DNA of 11,831 nt from Holophagales bacterium UBA2201 (GTDB taxonomy: Bacteria; Acidobacteriota; Thermoanaerobaculia; UBA2201), in assembly GCA_002327305.1 (NCBI GenBank), contig DCUZ01000037.1, forward strand, positions 1 through 11,831, in the 5' to 3' direction. The position numbers were made by a program, and so were the translations under genes. Positions within the stretch are counted from its first letter, which is position 1. Each line of letters begins with the position of its first letter. Below the pieces are notes generated by a model. That model saw only the letters and a program-made list of their open reading frames with translations, made no database searches and was not told where the DNA came from. Positions 1-7,504 of this stretch are shown here, one piece after another.

Positions 1-2
1 GG

Positions 3-1097
3 CCGACGCGATGGGAATGGGTCCCAAACCCGAACTGTCTGCCCGGGTGGCCCTGTCCCCCGGTGCATATGATCCTGCCGCGGCCTGTGGTGGTGGGGAT
101 CGTGGACCTGAATCCGCAGATTGTGAGCGCGGTGACGCTGGCGGCGGGGCAAAAGGTATTGACCAAGATCGCCAATCCGTACTATCAGACGTTCGTGGCG
201 AAGGCGAATCTGCGGGTATCGGAGGGGACGGGGGAGGAGCTGTACGCCGATCAGGGGCTGAGCATCTCGCCGGGCTCCACCTTCGGGCAGATCGATGTAT
301 ACGCGGTCAACCCGAACATGGGCACGGTGTCGAACCTGCGGTTTTATCCGGATCGTCTTCCCAATCCCTTGGTGCCTCCCGCCCCGGGCGATCCGCTGGA
401 AACTGTCGGCGTCTCCATCCCCACCGGCCCCAACCCCACCGACGTGAAGGTGCAGAAGGTGCCAGATATAGATAATCCGGGCAGCTATTTGACCCGAGCC
501 TACATCTCGAACGCAGGGGACGACACGGTGACAGTGGTAGATACGGGGACGAATGCCTCTTTAGGGGCAATAGACTACGCGAACAGTTTATGCTATATCC
601 CTGGAGATGCCCCTGGAAATCAGATTCATCGCAATGCCACGTCAATAGACACACGAAGCGACGGCTCCCACTCATATGCTTCAGATTTTGAAAGCAGCTC
701 GGTTTCCATAATCAATCTGGTTGCGGCTCCATTCGGCCAGTGCCAGGATCCGATAAGCCATGAGTACGGCATAGGCGAGGCCCCGATCCGGATCGTGGTC
801 CAGCCGGTGCCGGGCGGCGAGACGTTCTTCGCGCAGGTCAGGAAGGAGCTGGCTTTCGCGCAATCCTCGGATTTCACCACCCCCTCCAAACAGTCGAACC
901 TGATCCGCGACTGGGAGGATGTGCACCAGTTGCAGGAGACGAGCGCCGATCCGCAGGCCGTCCTCGCTAATATCAACGCGTTTCAGACGAAGGCGAACAA
1001 CTGGGTGACCGACGCGGCGCTCAAGAAAAACGTGAACGAAGGTGTAAATCTCTACCGGTCGGCCTACCTTTACAACCACCCGACGCTAAGGCAGTAA
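3..1097 (+). CDS. YVTN-like beta-propeller repeat protein, 5' partial
   Basis: The reading frame is open to the left edge, so the true start is probably outside the window; 364 codons are visible. The internal GTG (63) and ATG (69) have no Shine-Dalgarno site before them, so neither is a convincing start. Residues coded at about 501-557 read AYISNAGDDTVTVVDTGTN, a good match to the YVTN-type propeller blade (x-Y-V/I-x-N-x-x-x-[ND]-T-V-x-V-[IV]-D). A second, weaker blade follows at about 672-720 (SYASDFESSSVSIINL). The last ~90 residues look alpha-helical and contain no blade. Such proteins are usually exported and bind ligands or partners; no catalytic residues are visible. The stop is one nucleotide before the next gene, so the two are almost surely co-transcribed. 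A central part (about 455-770) is clearly AT-richer than its flanks. The family call is moderate; no specific function can be given. Confidence 0.7.
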   Translation, partial: PTRWEWVPNPNCLPGWPCPPVHMILPRPVVVGIVDLNPQIVSAVTLAAGQKVLTKIANPYYQTFVAKANLRVSEGTGEELYADQGLSISPGSTFGQIDVYAVNPNMGTVSNLRFYPDRLPNPLVPPAPGDPLETVGVSIPTGPNPTDVKVQKVPDIDNPGSYLTRAYISNAGDDTVTVVDTGTNASLGAIDYANSLCYIPGDAPGNQIHRNATSIDTRSDGSHSYASDFESSSVSIINLVAAPFGQCQDPISHEYGIGEAPIRIVVQPVPGGETFFAQVRKELAFAQSSDFTTPSKQSNLIRDWEDVHQLQETSADPQAVLANINAFQTKANNWVTDAALKKNVNEGVNLYRSAYLYNHPTLRQ

Positions 1098-1098
1098 A

Positions 1099-3408
1099 AT
1101 GTTCTGTAAAGTTCTCCTCGCGGGAGGGGCACTATGGCTCCTCCCGCTGTTCCTCTTTCCCCAGCTCCCCTATCTGCCCGGATGGCCGCAAAGTGTCCAC
1201 GGCCCGGCGACCTCGACCGTCGCCATTGGGGACCTGGACGATGATGGAATCCAGGAAGTGATCTTTGGCGACTATTCCTATTTGGGGCAGAACGATTGGT
1301 GGCTGTACGTAAAAGATCCCGACGGCACGGACAAGCCCGGATGGCCCATCAATCTCGCGGGATGCGCCAATGCTCCCATCCTGGCCGACCTGGACGATGA
1401 TGGGAAGATGGAGATCATCAAGCCATGCGGTGGATTGAAGGTTTGGAATTCGGACGGGACTCTAAGATGGCAATATGCCAATCCCCCGGGGATCACATTA
1501 GCCAACGCATCGTTGGCCGACCTGGATAATGATGGCATGCTGGACATTGTGGTCACGTGCAGTTCCGGCGGGGCGGTCTTCGTCTTCGACGCGCAGGGCA
1601 ACGTAAGGCCGGGGTGGCCGGTGCTGTTGACAAGACCTCCAGGATGGGCTCCGCCGTTGATTGGGCAATCTGCATCCATAGGGGACATCGATGGCGACGG
1701 CCTAAAGGAGATCGTTGTGGGCGTGTATGATGGCACCTTCACGGACCCGAGTAGGGTCCATTGTTACAAGCCCGATGGGACAAGTTGTCTGGGTTTTCCA
1801 GTCGGCGTATCGTGGCAGGGGTATGGGTCAAAAGCAGTTCTCGCGGACATTGACAGCGATGGGCACTTGGAGATAATCATAGGCAAGGAAACAACGGAAT
1901 TAAATGTCTACAGGAGCGACGGGAGTCTCTTCCCAGGCTATCCTCTGTTGCAAAGCGCGAGGGGCATAGCGATTGGTGATTTGTATAGAAATCAAAACCT
2001 GGGAATGGTGTTTTCTGCCTTTGGCATAAGCGGATACGACCTTCTCACGGGGGCGGCGCTTTCCAATTTTCCTTTCACGGACCCCTCCGGGCAGTTCGGT
2101 TTTTCCAGCAAGGCTCCTAATATCTGCGACTTAAGCGATGGGGCTGGGGTGGAAATCGCATCCGGAGCGGACAACGGCGGCTTTGTCTCCGATGGGAAGC
2201 TCTTTGCGTTCGGACTGAACGGCCAAGTGCTTCCGGGTTACCCTTCCGCTTTGCTTGCTCATCGTGCTTTGGCGACAGGCTGCGCCATTAACGACGTGGA
2301 CGGGGACGGGACAACGGATATCTGTTGCGGGAGCGAAAACATGGAATTCAGCGTCCCCCGACACTCCACCGTCTACTGCTGGGACACGGGGCACCCGTAC
2401 AACCTGGATAACGTGGACTGGGCGATGGACGGGTTTGATTTAGGACATACAGGGCGGTGGCGGAGGCTGTACCATATCAGCAAGGCAGGCAGCCAGTTGG
2501 CCGTGGGCAGTTGTCAGGGGCAGGGGAACCCGTGCTACCTGCCGCCGGATGGATCGCTGATCGCCGTGGATGTGACGGCGGTGCGGGAGCACGGCGGCGC
2601 GAACCCGGCGGGGCAGGATGTGCGGTATTCGCGCACCCTGGGATGTGCCAACTACGAAGGGCCGGTCATTGATCACGGCGACGGCACCTATATCCGGATG
2701 CTCCGCGCCCCGACGACCGACTGCACCACCAACCTCCACGCCTGGGTGAACGAATTCAAATTAGCTGATTACCAGCAGATCATCTTCACCACGGGGTGTG
2801 TCGTTCCTCCACCGTCCTTCAGCCTGCTATCACCCTCGAACCACGCTTCCAATCAGCCGTTGATCGTGACGCTGCACTGGGCCGAAGCTGGCGTTCCCCC
2901 CAATCCCAACTTGGCGGTCTCCTACGATCTCTATTTCGGCCCCATGCCAAATCCGCCCCTTCGTGCCTCGGGCCTCACCGCCACGCAATACACGGTCTCC
3001 AGCCTCTCCGTGAACACCCGCTATTTTTGGAAAGTCGTGGCGAAAAACGCCTGCGGCGATACCGTCTCAGTACTATGGTCCTTCGATACCGTTCCATGCA
3101 CCGCCGCTCCGCGTCCTTTCGAGAATCTCAGTCCATCCGACGGGGCTGGCGATCAGCCGTTGGAGGTGGAGCTTACCTGGGAGGCTTCGGATCAAGCCTT
3201 CGCTTACGACGTCTATCTCGGCACCTGCCCGGATCTGCTGGAGTTAGCTGCCGCGGTGTCCGGTCCCCAGGCCACGGTCCACGATCTGGCGAAAGGCAAC
3301 ACCTACTATTGGAAAGTCATCGCCCGCAACCCCTGTGGCGAGCGGGAAGGGGAGGTCTGGTCCTTCACCACCGCGTGCCGCCACTGCCGGCCCGTCAGTC
3401 CGCCGTAG
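1099..3408 (+). CDS. Secreted FG-GAP/VCBS repeat protein with two C-terminal Fn3-like domains
   Basis: 769 residues. Residues 1-21 form a hydrophobic signal-type segment (VLLAGGALWLLPLFLF), so export is likely. Eight repeats of 44-55 residues follow, each with an aspartate-rich loop: DLDDDGIQE (45), DLDDDGKME (97), DLDNDGMLD (141), DIDGDGLKE (196), DIDSDGHLE (250), DLYRNQNLG (294), DLSDGAGVE (344) and DVDGDGTTD (399). Six keep the DxDxDG calcium-binding pattern of integrin-like FG-GAP blades; those at 294 and 344 have lost it. A PGWP/PGYP motif before several blades (27, 80, 171, 279, 379) reinforces the repeat. A cysteine-containing linker (about 430-568) leads to two fibronectin-III-like modules at about 571-664 and 671-757, each with a YYWKV/YFWKV strand and a WSF ending. 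No sorting tag or anchor is visible at the C-terminus. It starts one nucleotide after the upstream stop. The likely role is extracellular or surface binding; the ligand is unknown. Confidence 0.85.
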   Translation: MFCKVLLAGGALWLLPLFLFPQLPYLPGWPQSVHGPATSTVAIGDLDDDGIQEVIFGDYSYLGQNDWWLYVKDPDGTDKPGWPINLAGCANAPILADLDDDGKMEIIKPCGGLKVWNSDGTLRWQYANPPGITLANASLADLDNDGMLDIVVTCSSGGAVFVFDAQGNVRPGWPVLLTRPPGWAPPLIGQSASIGDIDGDGLKEIVVGVYDGTFTDPSRVHCYKPDGTSCLGFPVGVSWQGYGSKAVLADIDSDGHLEIIIGKETTELNVYRSDGSLFPGYPLLQSARGIAIGDLYRNQNLGMVFSAFGISGYDLLTGAALSNFPFTDPSGQFGFSSKAPNICDLSDGAGVEIASGADNGGFVSDGKLFAFGLNGQVLPGYPSALLAHRALATGCAINDVDGDGTTDICCGSENMEFSVPRHSTVYCWDTGHPYNLDNVDWAMDGFDLGHTGRWRRLYHISKAGSQLAVGSCQGQGNPCYLPPDGSLIAVDVTAVREHGGANPAGQDVRYSRTLGCANYEGPVIDHGDGTYIRMLRAPTTDCTTNLHAWVNEFKLADYQQIIFTTGCVVPPPSFSLLSPSNHASNQPLIVTLHWAEAGVPPNPNLAVSYDLYFGPMPNPPLRASGLTATQYTVSSLSVNTRYFWKVVAKNACGDTVSVLWSFDTVPCTAAPRPFENLSPSDGAGDQPLEVELTWEASDQAFAYDVYLGTCPDLLELAAAVSGPQATVHDLAKGNTYYWKVIARNPCGEREGEVWSFTTACRHCRPVSPP

Positions 3409-3450
3409 ATAGCGGCAGAAAGAGGCAGGGGGTAGCCGATAGACCAGGGA
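3403..3450. repeat. Decayed CCGTAGA-type heptamer repeat at the gene end
   Basis: The stop codon of the FG-GAP gene lies inside CCGTAGA (3403-3409). It is followed by looser relatives (GTAGCCG, ATAGACC) up to about 3445. The same heptamer forms a clean array at the right end of the window, where it also holds a stop codon. This looks like an eroded copy of that array, but the similarity beyond the first unit is weak. Confidence 0.35.
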
Positions 3451-3455
3451 ATTGA

Positions 3456-3512
3456 AGGCAGGAAGGTAGGAGTGCCTGCCACCTCAGCGCTGCCTAGTGC
3501 CGTCCCTATTTT
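3456..3512. repeat. REP-like intergenic palindromic sequence
   Basis: The gap between two convergent genes holds a 6-bp stem (GGCAGG at 3457-3462, CCTGCC at 3475-3480, 12-nt loop). It is followed by GTGCCGTCCCTATTTT (3497-3512), which resembles the GTACTGTCCCTATTTT core often seen in REP elements linked to REP-associated tyrosine transposases. That resemblance is from memory, and only one copy is visible. The stem could also help end transcription from either side, but it lacks a proper run of T, so I do not call a terminator. Confidence 0.3.
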
Positions 3513-3516
3513 CGCC

Positions 3517-3810
3517 TCAATGCTTCACCTCCACCATGTCCACATCCCAGGAGAGGATGTGGGAGTTGTATCGGCATTTGGTGCAGTGCTCCTTGAGCAC
3601 CGCCATGATGCCGTCGAACCGCTCGTTCTCCACGACGGAGAAGATGATGGTGGAGGTGCCGGGGAAGGCCCACGAGCCGAATTTCGGCCCCGTATGCCCC
3701 TCCCCGAACACCGTGGGGATCTCCGTCCAGCCGGGGACCTGCTGCTCCTTGAGGAAAGTTTCCACCTCGGCCCGGCAATCCGTGCTGGTGATGATCATGA
3801 GCATTTTCAT
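3517..3810 (-). CDS. PII-like (GlnB-fold) protein of the RND efflux operon
   Basis: 97 residues. The start at 3810 is chosen because GGGAGG lies about 6 nt upstream and the protein then begins with a clean first strand, MKMLMIITS; the longer open frame upstream only reads through repeats. The pattern fits a small ferredoxin-like PII fold: strand 2-9, helix about 12-24, a T-loop-like segment GEGHTGPKFGSWAFPG (36-51), strand TSTIIFSVV (52-60), helix 63-76, and a last strand near 85-95. Classical PII proteins are about 112 residues, and the uridylylation tyrosine context is absent. HCTKC (75-79) supplies a CxxC with an adjacent histidine, a plausible metal site. PII 'new group' proteins next to RND metal pumps are an established association; regulating or sensing for this pump is inferred. 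It is the last gene on the strand, 285 nt after the DUF2892 gene, so it may be transcribed less tightly with the rest. Confidence 0.72.
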   Translation of the reverse strand: MKMLMIITSTDCRAEVETFLKEQQVPGWTEIPTVFGEGHTGPKFGSWAFPGTSTIIFSVVENERFDGIMAVLKEHCTKCRYNSHILSWDVDMVEVKH

Positions 3811-3830
3811 GAAACACCTCCCACCGCGCC

Positions 3831-3918
3831 GCGGGAAGGCGGGAAGGCGGGAAAGCGGGAAGGCGGGAAGGCGGGAAAGCGGGAAGGCGAAAACCCGGGA
3901 AGGCGGGAAGGCGGGAAA
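3831..3918. repeat. Tandem octamer array (GCGGGAAG/A), 11 units
   Basis: Eleven consecutive 8-bp units run from 3831 to 3918. Most are GCGGGAAG or GCGGGAAA; units 8 and 9 are altered (GCGAAAAC, CCGGGAAG). Order matters: G-type, G-type, A-type repeats as a 24-bp higher-order unit, visible twice in full at 3831-3878, and again at 3895-3918 apart from one changed base. The array ends about 20 nt upstream of the start of the PII-like gene and close to its ribosome binding site. It has no stop codons in several frames, which makes misleadingly long open frames here. Confidence 0.95.
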
Positions 3919-4062
3919 GTTGAGCGGGGGCGATGAAGCGGGGGCGCCATCCAAAGCCGACATCTCGAACTTCCACAGGGCCAGAGGCTTTGAAATCCTT
4001 GGCGGCATCTTGTGCAACCATCGGGGCCAAGCCAAGGGCGGGAAAGCCGAATAACTGAAGCG
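3919..4062. other. Intergenic stretch without a recognised gene
   Basis: This lies between the octamer array and the DUF2892 gene. It contains a 14-bp direct repeat beginning AGCGGGGGCG (3923 and 3937), one stray GCGGGAAA unit (4038-4045), and a stretch that on the minus strand stays open in more than one frame. No Shine-Dalgarno site, promoter or familiar motif was found. It may be a dispersed repeat or the remains of a gene; I do not call a CDS. Confidence 0.4.
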
Positions 4063-4092
4063 GATGCGCGAACCGTCACATGAATTCGCATC
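4063..4092 (-). other. Hairpin just after the DUF2892 stop codon
   Basis: GATGCG..AA (4063-4072) pairs with TTCGCATC (4085-4092), leaving a 2-nt bulge and a loop of about 12 nt. It begins 3 nt after the stop codon on the minus strand. There is no run of U behind it, so it is not a standard intrinsic terminator; it could stabilise or process the operon transcript before the PII-like gene. Short stems like this also occur by chance. Confidence 0.3.
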
Positions 4093-4095
4093 GCT

Positions 4096-4284
4096 CTACT
4101 CCTTCATCCCCGCCTTCTGGAGGATCCAGATCATGGGGCACCATTTGGAAAAGCCCGACTGGAGGAGGTTCAGCCCCACGAAGGCGGTGAAGGCGTAGAA
4201 CCAGGGGTTGACGAAGTGGCCGAGGGCCACCGAGACCAGGATGAAGGCGCCGGCGATGGCGCGCAGGGCGTCATTCACTTTCAT
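4096..4284 (-). CDS. DUF2892 / YgaP-like small membrane protein
   Basis: 62 residues, starting MKVNDALRAIAGAFILVSVA. Two hydrophobic segments (about 8-24 and 28-44) are followed by GFSKWCPMIWIL (44-55), which matches the GxCPxxxxL ending of the YgaP-like transmembrane domain (DUF2892, inner-membrane). In Escherichia coli YgaP this domain is joined to a rhodanese domain; here it stands alone, which is common. The start is fixed by AAGGAGG 5 nt upstream. The gene overlaps the end of the RND permease by 14 nt, so translation is probably coupled and the protein is likely made together with the pump. Its role beside RND pumps is not known; membrane support or a sulfur/metal link are guesses. Confidence 0.8.
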   Translation of the reverse strand: MKVNDALRAIAGAFILVSVALGHFVNPWFYAFTAFVGLNLLQSGFSKWCPMIWILQKAGMKE

Positions 4285-7200
4285 GGGTTCCTCCTTGGAA
4301 TTGAAGATAGCGGTCGTTTCCCTTGAGGTAGAGATAGTAGAGCACCGGGATGACGATGAGGGTGAGGAAGGTGGCCACGACCACCCCGAAGATGAGGGAG
4401 ACGGCGAGCCCCTGGAAGATGGGGTCGAGGACGATGACCAGGCCGCCCACGACAAGGGCCGCGGCGGTGAGGACGATGGGGCGGAACCGGACGGCCCCGG
4501 CGCGGATGACGGCGTCGAGCGGGTCGCTCCCGGAGGCGAGTTCCAGGTTGACGAAATCCACCAGCAGGATGGAGTTTCTGACAATGACCCCGGCCAGGGC
4601 GATGAACCCGATCATCGAGGTGGCGGTGAAGAGGACCCCGGTGACCCAATGGCCGGGGATGATGCCCACGAGGGTCAGGGGGATGGGGGCCATGATGACG
4701 AGGGGGGTCATGAACGAGCGGAACCACCCCACCACCATGATGTAGATGAGGACGAGGACGACCGCGAAGGCGATCCCCATGTCGCGGAACACCTCGTAGG
4801 TGATCTGCCACTCGCCGTCCCACTTGATGGCCGGGGACTCGGCGGGGAGGGGCTCGCGGTTGGAAAGGAGGGTCACGCCGGGGAGGGCGCGGAGGCGGTC
4901 GTTGAGTTTGAGGATGGCGTACACCGGGCTCTCCTCCTCGCCGGCGACGTCGGCGACGACGAAGGTGGAGGGGCGGAGGTTCTTGTGGGTGATGGAGGGG
5001 GGCTCGGCGGAACGCTCCAGCCGGACGAGCTCGCCCAGGGGGATGAGGGAGCCGGAAGCGGAGTGGACGAAAATGCTCTCGAGCTTTTCCGGCCGGTCGC
5101 GGTCGGCCTGCGGCAGGCGGAGACGGATGGGAACGGGGGTGCGGCTGGACTCGTCGCGCAGGAGGCCGGCGTCCATCCCGGCGGAGGCCAGGCGGACAGT
5201 GGCGGCAATGTGTTCGGCGCTGATGCCCGACAGCGCCGCCTTCTCCCGGTCCACGGCGAGGGTGACGCGGGTCTGGGGGGCCTCGATGTAGGTGTCCACC
5301 TCCACCACGCCGTCGGTGGCCTCGAATAATCGCATCACCTCTTCCGCGAGGCGGTTCTGCTCCTCGGCGCTCTCGGCGTAGACCTCGGCCACGAGGGTGG
5401 CGAGGACCGGAGGCCCCGGAGGGACCTCCGCCATTTTGACGTTGCCCCCCATCCGGTCGCCGATGGCGCGCAGTTTGCCGCGTACCTCGGCGGCGATGGC
5501 GTGGCTCTGTCGGTCGCGGTCGTGCTTGGGGAGGAGGTTCACCTGCAGGTCGGCCACATGGGCGCCGCGGCGCAGGTCGTAGTGGCGCACCAGGCCGTTG
5601 AAATTGATGGGTGAGTGGGTGCCGATATAGTAGATGATGGAATCCACCTCGGGCAATTTCTCCAGTTCGCGCCCGAGTTCGAGGGCCACGGCGGCGGTCT
5701 TTTCCAGCGTCGTCCCCTCGGGCATGTCCACCACCACCTGGAACTCGCTCTTGTTGTCGAAGGGGAGCATCTTCACCTTGACGGCCTTGACGAAGAATAG
5801 GCCGACGGAGGCGAGGAGGAGGACGACGACGGTCCCCAGCATCGCCCACCGGAGAAGCGGGCGCGAGACGATGGGGCGCATGAGCCGTTCGTAGAACCGG
5901 TGGAACTTCCCTTCCTCCTCGGTCTCGGCCAGCGGGGTGTCACTCTGCGCATCGTGCTTGCGGTCCTTCACCAGGAGGCGGAAGGCCATCCAGGGGGAGA
6001 TGGAGAAGGCCACGATGAGGGAGAAGAACATGGCCGCGGAGGCGTTGATGGGGATGGGCTGCATGTAGGGGCCCATGAGGCCGGAGACGAAGGCCAGCGG
6101 CAGGAGGGCCCCGATGACGGTGAAGGTGGCCAGGATGGTGGGATTGCCCACTTCGTCCACGGCGTAGGGGGCCATCTGCATCGGCTTGCCCCAGCCCAAC
6201 TTGAAGTGGCGGTGCATGTTCTCGACGACCACGATGGCGTCGTCCACCAGGATGCCGATGGCGAAGATGAGGGCGAAGAGGGTGACGCGGTTGAGGGTGT
6301 AGCCGAACATATAGGAGGCCGCCAGGGTCAGGGCCAGGGTGACGGGGATGGCCACGGCCACCACCAGCGCCTCCTTGCGCCCCAGGGCGAACCCCATGAA
6401 CAGGACCACGAAGAGGGTGGCCAGGAGCATGTGCTTCAGCAGTTCGTTGGACTTCTCGCGGGCCGTGTCGCCGTAGTTGCGGGTGATGTCCATCTTCACG
6501 TCGGCGGGGAGGAGCGACGGGGCCATCGCCTCCACCTGGGCGCGGACGGTGTCCACCAGGTCCACGGCATTGACGCCGCGCTTCTTGGCCACCGAGAGGG
6601 TGACGGCCGCCACGGCCTCGGGGCGTTCGCGGCTCTGGAAGAGGGCGAAGGACCCCACCTCGTCGCCCCCCAGGTCCACCTGGGCGACCTCCTTGAGGCG
6701 TATGGGTTTGCCGCCCCACGCCCCCACCACCGCCTCCGCCACATCGGCGGGAGAAACAAACCGGGCGCCGGCCTGGAGGAGCACCGTCTCCCCCGTGGCG
6801 GTCAGGGTGCCGGAGGGGATGAGGGTGTTGGACTGGGAGAGGTTCTGCCACACCATCAGCGGGCTCAGGTTGAAGCCGCGCAGGGCGGTCATGTCGAGGG
6901 TCACCCCCACCACTTGCGGGGTGCCGCCGAGCACCTCGGTGGCGGCGATCCCCTCGATGGGTTTCAACCGGGTGGCGATCTCCTCGGCGTAGGCGGTCAA
7001 TTCGGCGTGGCTGCGGCGCGGGCTGGAGAGGGTCACGCCCAGGACGGGGACGTCGTCGATGGTCTTGAGGGTGACGACGGGCTCCATCGCCCCCGGGGGG
7101 AAGGCGTGCTTGAGGCCGGCGAGCTTGGTGGCCACCTTCTGGACGCTGGCGTCGGGGTCCTCACCCACATGGAACCGGGCGATGACGATGGCGAAATCGG

Positions 7201-7504
7201 CGTAGGCGGTGCCGTAGACGATGTCCATTCCCGCGATATCGGAGAGTTCGCGCTCGGCGGGGAGGAGGATGGCGTTCTCGATCTCGCGGGCCGTGGCGCC
7301 GGGCCACGGGAGGACCACGTCCACCATGGGGACCTTGATCTGGGGCTCCTCCTCACGGGGGGTGATGGAGACCGCGAAGGCGCCGAGGAGGAGCGCGGTG
7401 ATGACCAGGAGGGGGGTGAGGCGGGACTGGATGAAGTACTTTGCCATCCGCCCCGAGAGCCCCAGCGGGCGCCTCAGCGTCCGCAGGAGGTCGCCGCCGG
7501 CCAT
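4271..7504 (-). CDS. RND efflux permease (AcrB/CusA superfamily)
   Basis: 1077 residues, typical for the family. It sits in the inner membrane and drives proton-coupled export through adaptor and outer-membrane partners. The first transmembrane segment is about 29-47. A first periplasmic part carries the porter motif near PGATAREIENAIL (68-80). Transmembrane segments cluster at about 358-510. The TM4 proton-relay motif GILVDDAIVVVEN keeps both aspartates, D421 and D422. A second periplasmic domain runs about 575-905, with the last cluster of helices at 908-1060. TM10 reads GVIVRNSILLVDF, with arginine (R976) where AcrB has the relay lysine. The start at 7504 forms a TGATG overlap with the adaptor stop and has GGAGGTG upstream; the longer upstream frame runs antisense-like through the adaptor gene and is rejected. 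The sequence does not clearly show the CusA methionine set, so drug or metal substrate remains open; the PII-like neighbour hints at metal. Confidence 0.95.
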   Translation of the reverse strand: MAGGDLLRTLRRPLGLSGRMAKYFIQSRLTPLLVITALLLGAFAVSITPREEEPQIKVPMVDVVLPWPGATAREIENAILLPAERELSDIAGMDIVYGTAYADFAIVIARFHVGEDPDASVQKVATKLAGLKHAFPPGAMEPVVTLKTIDDVPVLGVTLSSPRRSHAELTAYAEEIATRLKPIEGIAATEVLGGTPQVVGVTLDMTALRGFNLSPLMVWQNLSQSNTLIPSGTLTATGETVLLQAGARFVSPADVAEAVVGAWGGKPIRLKEVAQVDLGGDEVGSFALFQSRERPEAVAAVTLSVAKKRGVNAVDLVDTVRAQVEAMAPSLLPADVKMDITRNYGDTAREKSNELLKHMLLATLFVVLFMGFALGRKEALVVAVAIPVTLALTLAASYMFGYTLNRVTLFALIFAIGILVDDAIVVVENMHRHFKLGWGKPMQMAPYAVDEVGNPTILATFTVIGALLPLAFVSGLMGPYMQPIPINASAAMFFSLIVAFSISPWMAFRLLVKDRKHDAQSDTPLAETEEEGKFHRFYERLMRPIVSRPLLRWAMLGTVVVLLLASVGLFFVKAVKVKMLPFDNKSEFQVVVDMPEGTTLEKTAAVALELGRELEKLPEVDSIIYYIGTHSPINFNGLVRHYDLRRGAHVADLQVNLLPKHDRDRQSHAIAAEVRGKLRAIGDRMGGNVKMAEVPPGPPVLATLVAEVYAESAEEQNRLAEEVMRLFEATDGVVEVDTYIEAPQTRVTLAVDREKAALSGISAEHIAATVRLASAGMDAGLLRDESSRTPVPIRLRLPQADRDRPEKLESIFVHSASGSLIPLGELVRLERSAEPPSITHKNLRPSTFVVADVAGEEESPVYAILKLNDRLRALPGVTLLSNREPLPAESPAIKWDGEWQITYEVFRDMGIAFAVVLVLIYIMVVGWFRSFMTPLVIMAPIPLTLVGIIPGHWVTGVLFTATSMIGFIALAGVIVRNSILLVDFVNLELASGSDPLDAVIRAGAVRFRPIVLTAAALVVGGLVIVLDPIFQGLAVSLIFGVVVATFLTLIVIPVLYYLYLKGNDRYLQFQGGTHESE

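Noticed and set aside
11..475. Plus-strand 154-codon frame at the left edge
   Set aside because: Overlaps the YVTN-like gene in another frame, Arg/Gly-rich, no recognisable motif.
3457..3480. Intrinsic terminator for the convergent genes
   Set aside because: Stem of only 6 bp, long loop and no T run on either strand.
3831..3918. CRISPR array
   Set aside because: Units are contiguous 8-mers without spacers; the other arrays are also contiguous 7-mers.
3811..4035. N-terminal extension of the PII-like protein by 75 residues
   Set aside because: The extra codons are mostly the octamer array (LPAFPLSR repeats); the start at 3810 has a strong ribosome site.
3953..4050. Eight-base direct repeat AAAGCCGA (3953-3960, 4043-4050) as a target-site duplication
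   Set aside because: The enclosed segment has no terminal inverted repeats and 8-bp matches at this distance are easily chance.
4208..5329. A 373-codon plus-strand open frame opposite the permease
   Set aside because: Same antisense bias; low-complexity Asp/Glu/Gly/His text with no domain.
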